This document shows, piece after piece, positions 30,801-38,268 of a stretch of DNA of 64,000 nucleotides. The notes below the pieces were generated by a model. The model was not told where the DNA came from. It ran no database searches and saw only the letters and a program-made list of their open reading frames with translations. This DNA comes from Streptomyces resistomycificus (lineage in GTDB: Bacteria > Actinomycetota > Actinomycetes > Streptomycetales > Streptomycetaceae). Each line of letters starts with the position of its first letter. Within the stretch, counting starts at the first letter, position 1. The DNA lies in assembly GCF_001514265.1 (NCBI RefSeq), contig NZ_KQ948994.1:248001-312000 (forward strand), in the 5' to 3' direction. A program made the position numbers and the translations under genes.

Positions 30801-31532
30801 CAGCACGCGCAGGCGGCTCTCGGGCTGCCGGGCTGTCAGCAACAGATCGATGAAGTGAGCGCGCTCGGCCGCGTCGTGGCAGAGGGTGAAGACCTCCTCG
30901 AACTGGTCGACGATCACGAAGGTGTCCGCCTCGGTGTTGCCGTCGCGGGGTATCGCGGGTGCGAGGAGGGGCGCGTGGCTGCGGGCGGGATGTTCGCCCG
31001 GGGTGAGGATCCGGATCGCGGCCGGGCGCGGGCCCGGCTCCTGAGCGTGCCGGAGGACGGGTATCAGGCCGGCCCGCAGCAGGGAGGACTTGCCGCTGCC
31101 GGAGGGGCCGAAGACCGCGGCGAACCGCCGACGGCGCAGGAGGTCGACCAGGTCGGCGGTGAGCTGTTCCCGGCCGAAGAACAGGCCGCTGTCCCCGGTC
31201 TCGAACCGTGCCAGGCCTCGGTACGGCGCGAGTGTTCCGTCCTCGTCCCGGGAGTCGTCACCGGCGAATTCCTCGACCGCCGCTTTCCACCGGGCCTCCC
31301 ATTCGGCCAGGTCTCCACCGCACGCCCCCGCATAGGCCAGGACCACCGGCAGTGTCGGCAACTGCTCGCCGGCCGCCGCCTGCGAGAGCGTGGTCACCGA
31401 GTAGCCCGCCCGCTGGGCCAGCGACCGGTAGGTGATCCCGTCCGCTTCCGCCCTCAGCTTGCGTAACTCAAATGCGAACCGCTGCACCGGTCCCGCCGCC
31501 GGATCCACCGGCACCTCACGACGCCCCGCCAC
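27822..31532 (-). CDS. nSTAND1-type ATPase with HTH, membrane helix and 14 WD40 repeats
   Basis: A 1236-residue protein. Residues about 17-82 are an XRE-like helix-turn-helix (FELRKLRAEADGITYRSLAQ, GYSVTTLSQAAAGEQLP). The nSTAND1 ATPase follows (Walker A FGPSGSGKSSLL at 141-152; Walker B FVIVDQFEEVF at 205-215), then a winged-helix region. A membrane helix lies at about 512-534, and fourteen WD40 repeats with the FSPDGRTLA signature run to the end, enough for two seven-blade propellers. GTG (31532) was chosen with GGGGTGAGGG upstream; the longer frame overlaps the divergent gene. Proteins of this type probably sense a ligand with the WD40 part; some STAND ATPases act in phage defence. A 9-bp inverted repeat directly upstream may be its operator. 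Confidence 0.85.
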   Translation of the reverse strand: MAGRREVPVDPAAGPVQRFAFELRKLRAEADGITYRSLAQRAGYSVTTLSQAAAGEQLPTLPVVLAYAGACGGDLAEWEARWKAAVEEFAGDDSRDEDGTLAPYRGLARFETGDSGLFFGREQLTADLVDLLRRRRFAAVFGPSGSGKSSLLRAGLIPVLRHAQEPGPRPAAIRILTPGEHPARSHAPLLAPAIPRDGNTEADTFVIVDQFEEVFTLCHDAAERAHFIDLLLTARQPESRLRVLLAVRGDFYGRCAEHRHLADALRDANLLAAAMSPAELRDAVVKPATAAGLTMERALTARLVKEVADEPGGLPLLSHALLETWRRRRGKTLTMAGYEAAGCLDGAIARTAEEVHGRFTEDQAAAARRVLLRMVVPGDGTPDTRRPVQRAELPGTGRGDTAQVVEALAGARLLTLDGDMVEMAHEALITAWPRLRGWIEDDRERMRVHRNLTQAAHAWQELGREEGALCRGSRLAAAQEHFDGASREELTDLEHTFLDASRNHERKGRRRYRLVLTAVTAALCLALVATGLAVGQWQNAVTARHQAQSRQLAAQSSALLHSEPDLAALLAVHAYRTSPTREATTAVYAAAALPLRKRLIGGTEPVGSLALSPDGHTLVTHSRNGKIRIWELPGGRLRHTYTEHSVSEVVAFSPDGRTLAVATAGDSGGGLALWDPVTGRTLRTFAVPDGAVRGMAFSPDGRTVAAASALAVRVWDVATGRTRHRFTSHPDPQAVAFGPDGRTVAVAGRDGLVRVRDVATGRIRTTHDSQVEGVSVGFSPDGRTYAVVRTDGSVQLRETASGIVRHTFNDVPVGLNEVAFAPDGRTVAVPGPGDTVRLWDTASGAAVATVTVGHRGRGVIQVALDTDGRTLVTSSNLDPDVRVHRLPGDRPRTTLRGPSGTYIAGMAFSQDGRVVATVRQGPPGRGSVQLWDAGTGERAAALALDTGPALRGEEMDLPVNRLGAVGFSPTGGALAARAGKDRGIEVRDIVTGRLHQSRALGAVDTAVFSPDGTRLAVVGAEGPVRIWRLSTGALHTAHTADGGPVRAVAFTPDGHTLAVAHMEADREQVTLLDTATGRTQRTIEPGGRSPLSLAFSPDGRTLATSSNRSVKTWDARTGRLLDSYSAVGAVASLGFSSDGRTLAVGSAGGVQLWDLATGQVRITMPTRSPETVAFSPDGRTLAIGTDGSVGLWTVDLPDPARAIRTICEAIDTTLTPLERSRHPHIQSAQDDCHPAM

Positions 31533-31546
31533 ACCCTCACCCCGTT

Positions 31547-31583
31547 CATTGTTCGACCGCCAGAACGGTACTGCCGAACAATG
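31547..31583. promoter_or_regulatory. Inverted repeat at the start of the nSTAND1 gene
   Basis: CATTGTTCG (31547-31555) and CGAACAATG (31575-31583) are exact inverted copies 19 bp apart, 15 bp upstream of the nSTAND1 start and in the divergent region with the acyltransferase gene. Since the STAND protein carries its own helix-turn-helix, autoregulation is plausible. Confidence 0.5.
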
Positions 31584-31656
31584 CTCCAGCCGGTGAACTC
31601 GGTGATCAGTGCACCCCGACCAGGGCCTGCCTGATCGAAGAGGACTCTGCTCACAC

Positions 31657-32928
31657 ATGGAATCCCCACTCATCGTCACCGCTTCACCGAAACAGTCACT
31701 TTCTGTAATGTCGCGATTGCTTGCGGCCTTCTCGGTGGCTGGCCCGTCGCGGTTGGGCTGGCTAGACGCGCTACGCGGTATCGCCGCACTCGTCGTGGTG
31801 TTCGACCACTCGTCGTACACCTTCATGGCGGACTTCCGGCGGGAGTTGATGCCGTACTTCAACACCAGTCGCTACGGCATCATGGTCTTCTTCCTGGTGA
31901 GCGGCTACATCATCCCCAGTTCGCTGGAGCGCCGGGGCTGCGTCCGGACGTTCTGGATCGGACGGATCTTCCGTGTGTACCCGCTGTGGGCGACTGTCGT
32001 CACCGTGCTCCTGGCCCTCAACGCCCTGGGTGTCGCGGAGATACGTGACGTCGGTCCGCAGAGCGCCACCACCGCGGCTGTCGCCCACGTCACCATGCTC
32101 CAGGAGCTGTTGGGGACACCCGGTCTCCTGCTCGTCCTGTGGACGCTCTCCTACGAGATGTCCTTCTACCTGCTGGTGGTCGCTCTCTTCACGGTCCGCC
32201 TCCACCGGCGGTCGGCGGCGGTCGCGGTCATCCTGGCCGTGCTCGCGGCCGGGAGCGTGGCGGCAGGGGTGGCGCTGCCGCCCTCCGCTCTGTCGGGCCT
32301 CTTCGGGACCGGCCTAGTGATCGCGTTCGCCTCGACCGCCATGGGAGTCGCCCTCTGCTGTGCGAGTGCCGGGTCAGCCGTGCTCCGGGGGTTCGGGGGT
32401 GCGCTGGGCGGGGCGCTGGCGCTCGCACTGGTCCCGTTCAACGGCACTGTCCCGTTGTGGGAGGGCCTGGTGATCCTGGCCGTGATGTTCCTCGGCACCA
32501 CCGTCTACCGTGCCGAGAACGGCCAGTGCACCTGGCGGTTCACGGCCTGCACCGCCGTCATCGTGACCGCCTGTGCTGTGGGGAGCGCGTACTTGTGGGG
32601 CAATGGTGACCACTTCACGAGGCGCGGCTGGATTGCCGCGTTTCTGCTGGCTGTGCTTACCTTTGGCGCTGGACTGGCATTGCGCAGCCGGTGCCTGCCG
32701 CGCGTCCTGACCGGACTGGGAACGATCAGCTACTCGGTGTACCTGGTGCATCCGGTGCTGCTGACGGTCATCGACAGCACGGTCGGCCGACGTCGGCAGG
32801 ACAGTCTCGCGCTCGAAGTGGCGTTCTTCAGCGTGCTGCTGCCCCTGTGCCTGCTGTCCTACCGTTACATCGAAGCTCCGAGCCAGAACTGGGGCCACAG
32901 GTTGGCACGCCGGGTGCAGCCATCGTGA
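31657..32928 (+). CDS. Acyltransferase family 3 (OafA/YrhL-type) membrane protein
   Basis: A 423-residue integral membrane protein with about ten hydrophobic helices. RLGWLDALRGIAALVVVFDH near residue 25 is the family start with the catalytic histidine. The Arg-rich cytosolic loop RRGCVRTFWIGRIFRVYPLW and the C-terminal TISYSVYLVHPVLLTVID are also diagnostic. Such proteins O-acylate sugars of cell envelope polymers or natural products in the membrane. The ATG at 31657 has AGAGGA about 13 bases upstream; an ATG at 31708 closer to the domain lacks a ribosome site. No sugar-biosynthesis genes are near, so the acceptor is unknown. Confidence 0.85.
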   Translation: MESPLIVTASPKQSLSVMSRLLAAFSVAGPSRLGWLDALRGIAALVVVFDHSSYTFMADFRRELMPYFNTSRYGIMVFFLVSGYIIPSSLERRGCVRTFWIGRIFRVYPLWATVVTVLLALNALGVAEIRDVGPQSATTAAVAHVTMLQELLGTPGLLLVLWTLSYEMSFYLLVVALFTVRLHRRSAAVAVILAVLAAGSVAAGVALPPSALSGLFGTGLVIAFASTAMGVALCCASAGSAVLRGFGGALGGALALALVPFNGTVPLWEGLVILAVMFLGTTVYRAENGQCTWRFTACTAVIVTACAVGSAYLWGNGDHFTRRGWIAAFLLAVLTFGAGLALRSRCLPRVLTGLGTISYSVYLVHPVLLTVIDSTVGRRRQDSLALEVAFFSVLLPLCLLSYRYIEAPSQNWGHRLARRVQPS

Positions 32929-33141
32929 CGAGAGCCCGGGCCCTACCCACTGCCATTGCGGTGCCCCTGCCGACCTGTGTCTACCCGACACAGCCTCATC
33001 TCGGCCAGCGAAGTTCCTCTGTATCAGCTGCCTGACCGCACGCAGGGACGAGTTGTTCGAGCTGGTGGGCAAGGGTCGTCGACGTTGCTCCGCCCGCCAT
33101 GGAAAGACGCGCGACGCACCGGAGTGTGGCACCGTGGGCGC

Positions 33142-33185
33142 AGGGCCGGCCCGTCACATTCCCCCGAGGTGACGGGCCGGTCCCT
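33142..33185. terminator. Terminator between acyltransferase and DUF1801 genes
   Basis: Twelve-base arms CCGGCCCGTCAC (33146-33157) and 33169-33180, extended by a G-T and three more pairs outward, lie between two convergent genes. The remaining 250 bp of the gap show nothing. Confidence 0.75.
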
Positions 33186-33221
33186 TGCCTCCGCGGATCG
33201 GGCTCACGTCCGCCACGCCTG

Positions 33222-33593
33222 TCACATCCACAGCACACCGTCGTCCTCGTGCTCGCGTACGCGGAAGGCCATCATCCGGCGCAGCAGATCGCCGGGCACG
33301 GGCCGGCCGTACGGAAGCTTGACCGACCCCTTGCCGGTGGCGAAGTCGGCGAGGTCGGCGTCGAACGCCTCGCGGGTGCTGGGGGTGAACACGACGTTGG
33401 CGTGCTTGGTGTGGCCGCTGACCATGAACAGGATCGTCCCGGACGGGTGGACCCACGCGGGATGGCCCCACTTGATCGCCTCGCTCGCCGCGGGGACCGC
33501 ATCGAGGACCAGCGCCCGTACCTGCTCAAGCAGCTCGCGGCCCTGCCCCGCGAAACCCCCGATGTACTCATCGACCGTCTGCGGCTTTCCCAT
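33222..33593 (-). CDS. DUF1801-family protein
   Basis: A 123-residue protein. TVDEYIGGFAGQGRELLEQVRALV near residue 6 and EAIKWGHPAWVHPSGTILFMVSGHTKHANVVF (about 38-68) give the YdhG/DUF1801 fold, related to the iron-uptake frataxin-like YdhG proteins. No function is established. The ATG at the domain start was chosen; the longer frame overlaps the upstream gene. Confidence 0.8.
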   Translation of the reverse strand: MGKPQTVDEYIGGFAGQGRELLEQVRALVLDAVPAASEAIKWGHPAWVHPSGTILFMVSGHTKHANVVFTPSTREAFDADLADFATGKGSVKLPYGRPVPGDLLRRMMAFRVREHEDDGVLWM

Positions 33594-33684
33594 GGCGCCA
33601 GTGTGGCACTGTCCGCCCTTCGTGGTGCGGCGACGGAATGCCCCGCTGCAGGCTCGCCGAAGAACCTCTTCGCATGCGTCCAGC

Positions 33685-34260
33685 TCAATGGAGGGTGGGT
33701 CGGTAAACGAGCTCTTGGATGCGGCCGTCGAGCGTCCGGTTCTCGAGCAGCTCCAGGTCGAAGTCGGCCGCACCCTGGAAGATCGCGTCCAGCCCGGTCC
33801 GACCGGTGATGACGGGAAAGAGCGTCACGTGCAAGCGGTCGACCAGGCCGGCGGCCATCAGCGCCCGGTTCATCGACAGGCTGCCGTGCGAGCGCAACGG
33901 CACCTCGGACTCCTCCTTGAGCCGAGCGACGACGTCGACGGCGTCGCCGCTCACGAGGTCCGCGTCCAGCCAGTCGAGGGGCCCTTCCAGCGTGGTCGAC
34001 ACCACCGTGGCGGGCAGGCTCGTCATCCGTGTGACCCATGGGTCACGCACTTCGGACTCGGCGGTGCTCGAGGCGAGCATCCGCGCGAATGCGCGATACG
34101 TGTTGGCCCCGAAGACCATCCGCTGCTCCTCGCCGTACACAGCAAGGCGGTGGTCGAGCAGCTCGGGGCCTTGCTTACCCCAGTAGCCGGTCCAGTCGCC
34201 GCCGGCGGCGCCGAAACCGTCAAGGCTGGAAAAGACGTCGAAGGTGTAGGTAGCGGTCAT
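33685..34260 (-). CDS. Dihydrofolate-reductase-like (RibD C-terminal) family protein
   Basis: A 191-residue protein beginning YTFDVFSSLDGFGAAGGD, followed by RMVFGANTYRAFARML near residue 47, EVPLRSHGSLSMNRALMAAGLVDRLHV near 120 and FPVITGRTG. This matches the RibD C-terminal/dihydrofolate reductase-like proteins (YyaP/YwjB type), which bind NADPH but have no agreed substrate. It precedes the DUF1801 gene on the same strand with a 91-bp gap, so co-transcription is possible. Confidence 0.85.
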   Translation of the reverse strand: MTATYTFDVFSSLDGFGAAGGDWTGYWGKQGPELLDHRLAVYGEEQRMVFGANTYRAFARMLASSTAESEVRDPWVTRMTSLPATVVSTTLEGPLDWLDADLVSGDAVDVVARLKEESEVPLRSHGSLSMNRALMAAGLVDRLHVTLFPVITGRTGLDAIFQGAADFDLELLENRTLDGRIQELVYRPTLH

Positions 34261-34630
34261 GTCGAACTCCTCGGGCGCGGTTGATCGGTGCGGGTACTGA
34301 CCCGTCCCGCGGCGAAACGCGTCACCGTTGGACGGGCCACCGCGTTGCGTAGGCGCTTCCGCTTCGTCACGCATCGGGCGGGACGAACCGACCGTCGCAC
34401 CCATAGACCCGGCAAGTTTCCGAAACTCATCGCTGTGCCCACCACAAGAGGCTCTGACCACTCGAATGCCACGCGCTCAAAGGTCGACGGCACCTTTCAG
34501 TGGCCAAGTAGCGCTGCCCGTGACCACCTGTCGCCGCGAGTAACAACGCACCGCTGCGCGCCGGCCCCGACATCTGCGCCGGCCCCACCCGGTACCGGTA
34601 CCCCCGACAGAGGCCCCCGCGTGACCCGGA
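34261..34630. other. Intergenic region, nothing recognised
   Basis: A 370-bp gap between the reductase-like gene and a membrane protein gene, both on the minus strand. No dyad, small gene or clear promoter was identified. Confidence 0.4.
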
Positions 34631-35149
34631 TCAGTGCGTCAGAGCGATCTTGAAGGAGATGATCAACAAACCGAGCAGCACGTTGACCGAGGCAGTGACG
34701 GTCAGGAGCCGCCACGAGGCACCGGCGCGGCGGGCCGCGGCCACGGACCACCCGACCTGCCCGGCCACCGCGACGGAGACCGCCAGCCAGGCGGTGCCCT
34801 CCAGGTCCAGGCCCAGGAGGGGGCTGATCGCCACCGCGGCGGCCGGTGGGACGGCGGCCTTGAATATCGGCCACTCGTCGCGGCATACGTGCCACACGGT
34901 CTGGCGGTCCATGACCTGCTGCGCCAGGCGCGCCCCGAACAGCTGGGCGTGCACGTGCGCGATCCAGAACACCATGCCGGTGAGCAACAGCAGCAGCACC
35001 AGCTCGGTGCGCGGGAAGGAACCCAGTGTGCCGGCGCCGATCACCACCGAAGCCGCGAGCATGGAGCCGTAGACGCCGCCCGTGTAGTCGGCCTGCGTCC
35101 GGCGCTCAGCGCGACGTCCGGCAGTCACACTGGGATGGGCCCTGGGCAC
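34631..35149 (-). CDS. Four-helix integral membrane protein of unknown function
   Basis: A 172-residue protein with hydrophobic stretches at about residues 30-45, 50-70, 100-120 and 150-168 (SMLAASVVIGAGTLG, ELVLLLLLTGMVFWIAHVHAQ, VPPAAAVAISPLLGLDLEGT, LLTVTASVNVLLGLLIISF). The conserved-looking FWIAHVHAQLFG segment contains two histidines at a membrane face. The GTG start has GGAGGAGG six bases upstream, an excellent ribosome site. Streptomycetes have many such proteins of about 170 aa; no role is known. Confidence 0.6.
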   Translation of the reverse strand: MPRAHPSVTAGRRAERRTQADYTGGVYGSMLAASVVIGAGTLGSFPRTELVLLLLLTGMVFWIAHVHAQLFGARLAQQVMDRQTVWHVCRDEWPIFKAAVPPAAAVAISPLLGLDLEGTAWLAVSVAVAGQVGWSVAAARRAGASWRLLTVTASVNVLLGLLIISFKIALTH

Positions 35150-35755
35150 GGGTTCCTCCTCCGAGACGGCCGGGAAGCGGCCTGCACATGTCGCATGTCC
35201 TGCCCCTCGCCCCATCACATCCGATGGACCTGCCGCGCGCCTCACCCGTCACGGGGGAGGGTCCAGGCGGAACGGGGTGCGCACGGGCGTCCACCAGCCG
35301 CGGCCGGGTACAGAGCACCCGGCCTCGACGCCTGCGAGAAACAGGCTGGTCGGGCTGCTGCCGAGCTGCGGTCGATGCGGGCCCGCCTCTTCTGCCCCGG
35401 CTGGCAGAAGGCGCCGACGCCAAATCACCTGCCTTTCCGGTGACCGTGCTGCCGCAATCGAACAGTGCCAGGCACTCCCCGTCCGACGGGCCTCGCACCC
35501 GCGCGTCGACCAGGTAGGCGTGCTGTCGGCGACGACACCCCGCCCCGTCATCGTCCGTTAGCGAAAGACCGCCCGAATCCGGTGGAACCGGCCTGCGCCG
35601 GATGGAAGCCAGGTGGGCAGGTGGCTCTGCGCGCAGCGGGGTGAAAGCGCGGCGGCGGTCCGGTGTGCCGCCGCGCATGCCCGCCGCCGCGGCGGGTACG
35701 ACCACTCCCGTACGGGGGCGTCGCGGAAGCGGCTGAAGAGCGAGGGGTGTCGTAA
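35150..35755. other. Intergenic region, nothing recognised
   Basis: About 600 bp between divergent genes. One 8-bp hairpin (GGCCGGGT at 35302-35309 with 35317-35324) is present; overlapping frames show no family features. It may be decayed sequence bordering the transposase relic downstream. Confidence 0.4.
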
Positions 35756-36130
35756 GTGATTCGAAAGCTGCAGGCGGTCGCGCTGGACTGCGCCGATCCG
35801 GTACGGCTCGCGGAGTTCTACGCGGAGCTGCTCGGCGGGCGGGTGGTCCCGGATCCGGAGGATCCCGACTGGGTCGAGGTGGAGGGGTTCGAGGGGACGC
35901 CGCTGGCCTGCCAGCGGGTGGACGGCTACCGAGCGCCCGAGTGGCCCGGCCAGGAACGCCCGCAGCAGCTTCACCTGGACTTCGACGTGGACGACCTCGA
36001 CGGCGAGGAGAAGCGGGCGCTCGCCCTCGGCGCGACCGTACTGGAGCGGACGGACCAGCTCCGCCCGGAGGCCAACTGGCGGATTTACGCGGACCCGGCC
36101 GGCCATCCGTTCTGCTTCTGCCTCCACTGA
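35756..36130 (+). CDS. VOC family protein (Glyoxalase_6 type)
   Basis: A 124-residue single VOC domain. IRKLQAVALDCADPVRLAEFYAELLGG opens it and YADPAGHPFCFCLH closes it, the typical ends of the Glyoxalase_6 group, with PQQLHLDFDVDDLD at the centre. This group is abundant in actinobacteria and mostly uncharacterised. GTG at 35756 follows GAGGGG. It is followed by a transposase relic. Confidence 0.8.
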   Translation: MIRKLQAVALDCADPVRLAEFYAELLGGRVVPDPEDPDWVEVEGFEGTPLACQRVDGYRAPEWPGQERPQQLHLDFDVDDLDGEEKRALALGATVLERTDQLRPEANWRIYADPAGHPFCFCLH

Positions 36131-36264
36131 AGGCCACCGGGCCCGCGGCAGTCACTGAGGCGGTCCCGGTGCGCGATCGAAGGGCGGCCTCCCGTTCTCA
36201 GTGGTGGAGCTGGACGGCGGCACGACGGACTGCTGGGGCTCCTCGTCCAGGGCTGGAAGCCGGA

Positions 36265-36500
36265 CCCCACCGGCAGGTAGTCAACGGGGTGTGGGCGCGG
36301 TTACGGACGGGTGCCCCGCGGCGTGACCTGCCGGACCGCCATGGCCGTGGCAGACGGTGCATGAACGATCCGCTCGCTGGGAGGCAGACGGCGGAGGTGG
36401 ACGGCGGAGGTGGACGGCGCTTAGGCCCGCCTGCCTGAGGAGGCCCAGGTCCGGGACGACTCGGTCGGGGCGTCGGAGCGGGCGGTGTCGGCCGACTCCG
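36265..36500 (+). pseudogene. IS5-family transposase fragment (N-terminal)
   Basis: In one frame QVVNGVWARLRTGAPRRDLPD and, after a one-base loss, WQTVHERSARWEADG, then, in a third frame, EAQVRDDSVGASERAVSADS. These are consecutive blocks of IS5/IS427-type transposases. A 12-bp tandem duplication breaks the middle block. No inverted repeats or catalytic core remain. Confidence 0.65.
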
Positions 36501-36619
36501 TCGTGGGGGGATTCGACGGGTCCGCCGCCCGCGTGGGGCTCTGTCGCGTGCGAGGTCAATCACACGGGCAGAGCCTGGAAGGCGCGGACTCGCCCGGTGC
36601 TCAGTGCCGACCGCAAGGC

Positions 36620-36657
36620 GGCGAAGGCTCTGCGCTAGGTGGCGAAGGCTCTGCGCT
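36620..36657 (+). repeat. 17-bp direct duplication
   Basis: GGCGAAGGCTCTGCGCT occurs at 36620-36636 and again at 36641-36657 with AGGT between, in the decayed stretch upstream of the ABC transporter genes. Confidence 0.8.
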
Positions 36658-36781
36658 CCCCGTACAGATGCCGGCCGGCACGCCGACGTCGAACCGCCGA
36701 CATGGGGCCCGTATCTTCTCCGCGCCGTGGTCGTTGGGAAACCCGGTCGTGGTTAGTCCGGTTGTATGGGGGGAGGCGGGC

Positions 36782-37387
36782 GTGGAGGTCAGGGATGTGC
36801 ATCATGCCTACCGTCAGCGTGAGGTCCTGCGGGGCATTGATGTGCTGCTTCGAGCGGGGACGTTGTGCGGGATCGTCGGGGAGAACGGCGCCGGTAAATC
36901 AACGCTGCTGAAGATCCTCTCCGGTGAGTTGCGGCCCTCACGCGGCACGGTCCGTCATGGTGGTCGGTTCGGCTACTGCCCGCAGCACGTGGTCCTCAAC
37001 GACGCGCTGACGGTCCGGCAGCACTTGAGGTTCTTCCAGAAGGCATACCGCCTGGCAGATCTGCGGTATGCCGAGGAGGTCATGGACGTGCTGGGGTTCG
37101 CCGGTTACGCCGATGAGCGGGCCGGGGTGCTCAGCGGCGGGACGCGACAGAAGCTGAACGTGACGCTGGCGCTGATGCACGATCCCCAGGTGCTGTTGCT
37201 GGACGAGCCGTATCAGGGGTTCGACTGGGACACGTACCAGCGCTTCTGGGATCTCGCTGTGCGCCTGCGTGATGCGGGACGTTCGGTCCTGGTCGTCTCC
37301 CACCTGGCGTACGACACCGAGCGCCTGGACGAGTTGTGGCGTCTGGACGGCGGGGTACTCCGCCCGGACCAGGCGGTGGCCGCGTGA
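36782..37387 (+). CDS. ABC transporter ATP-binding protein
   Basis: A 201-residue ABC ATPase: VEVRDVHHAYRQREVLRGID, Walker A GENGAGKST (about residues 36-44), signature LSGGTRQKLN near 119 and Walker B VLLLDEPYQGFD near 138, then the H-loop in LVVSHLAYD. It is shorter than most (about 230-300 aa) but has all motifs. The GTG start has GGGGGGAGG six bases upstream; the long in-frame extension covers the transposase relic. It overlaps the permease gene by four bases. The pair resembles small ABC-2 exporters and directly precedes the prenyltransferase fusion. Confidence 0.88.
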   Translation: MEVRDVHHAYRQREVLRGIDVLLRAGTLCGIVGENGAGKSTLLKILSGELRPSRGTVRHGGRFGYCPQHVVLNDALTVRQHLRFFQKAYRLADLRYAEEVMDVLGFAGYADERAGVLSGGTRQKLNVTLALMHDPQVLLLDEPYQGFDWDTYQRFWDLAVRLRDAGRSVLVVSHLAYDTERLDELWRLDGGVLRPDQAVAA

Positions 37388-38253
37388 GGTATCACCTGAC
37401 CCGGTTCGCACTCGCCACCGGATTCGCGCTGACCGAGCACGGCCGCAACCGGTTCGCCATGGTCCTGGTGATCCTGTTCGTCCCCCTGTGGACGACCCTT
37501 GCCTACCTGGCGATGCCCGACACCCCTGCGCACATGCGGCTGCGCGCCACCGGGGAGACGCTGGCGCCCCACGGCAACGAACTGACCGAGATCAGCGGCG
37601 CGCTCAACGCGGTCACCCTGATCACCGGATTCATGATGTTCGCCGCCACCTTCTCCGGGAACCTCTTCGACCGCCGACTGGCGCTGGCCGGCTACCCCCG
37701 CGCCCACCTCGTACTGGCCAAGGTCACCGCACTGGCACTGATCTCGGCTGCCGTCGCCGCCTACGCCACCGCGGTCACCTGCCTGGTCTGGACACCCCGC
37801 CAGCCTCTGCTGCTCGCCGCCGCGCTGTTCAGCGCGGGACTCACCTACGGCGCCCTCGGCGTCGGCTTCGGCTCGGTGCTGCGCCGGGAGGTCGAAGGCA
37901 TGTTCGCCATCGTGATGACCAGCATCATCGACCTCGCGCTGCAGAACCCGATCACCAGCTCCGGGGCCGACAACCCGGTCATGCGCTACCTGCCTTCCTA
38001 TGGAGCCATGCAGGCCGGCACGGCGGCGGGATTCTCCACCAGCCCGGTGCCGCGACACCTGGCAATCCAGCTCACCTGGTTCGCGGGAGCGGCCCTGATC
38101 GCCCTGATGGGCTTTCGCCGCAGCACCCGTAGCGCCCTGTACGTCAACGCACAGCCCCCTGAGCCTGTGCCGGGTAGTGGCGCTCCGTCCCTTCCCGCGC
38201 CGCGCCGAACTGCCGTGCCGTCGGCTTCGGCATCCGACACGGAAGCACTCTGA
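37384..38253 (+). CDS. ABC-2 type transporter permease
   Basis: A 289-residue membrane protein with about six hydrophobic segments (MVLVILFVPLWTTLAYLAM, VTLITGFMMFAATFSGNLF, VTALALISAAVAAYATAVT, LLAAALFSAGLTYGALGVGF, HLAIQLTWFAGAALIALMGF). The ABC-2-like region RRLALAGYPRAHLVLAK and the re-entrant segment near residue 178 support exporter topology. It is coupled to the ATPase gene by overlap. The prenyltransferase fusion begins 16 bp after its stop, so all three genes are likely one operon and the transporter may export or protect against a terpenoid product. Confidence 0.8.
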   Translation: MRYHLTRFALATGFALTEHGRNRFAMVLVILFVPLWTTLAYLAMPDTPAHMRLRATGETLAPHGNELTEISGALNAVTLITGFMMFAATFSGNLFDRRLALAGYPRAHLVLAKVTALALISAAVAAYATAVTCLVWTPRQPLLLAAALFSAGLTYGALGVGFGSVLRREVEGMFAIVMTSIIDLALQNPITSSGADNPVMRYLPSYGAMQAGTAAGFSTSPVPRHLAIQLTWFAGAALIALMGFRRSTRSALYVNAQPPEPVPGSGAPSLPAPRRTAVPSASASDTEAL

Positions 38254-38268
38254 GGTCCACGTCCCAAG

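Noticed and set aside
29814..31466. 550-codon plus-strand frame
   Set aside because: Shadow of the nSTAND1 ATPase region; the minus-strand reading gives clear Walker motifs and WD40 repeats.
36485..36781. In-frame 99-codon extension of the ABC ATPase
   Set aside because: It reads through the transposase relic and a duplication; the GTG at 36782 has a strong ribosome site and starts the ABC domain.
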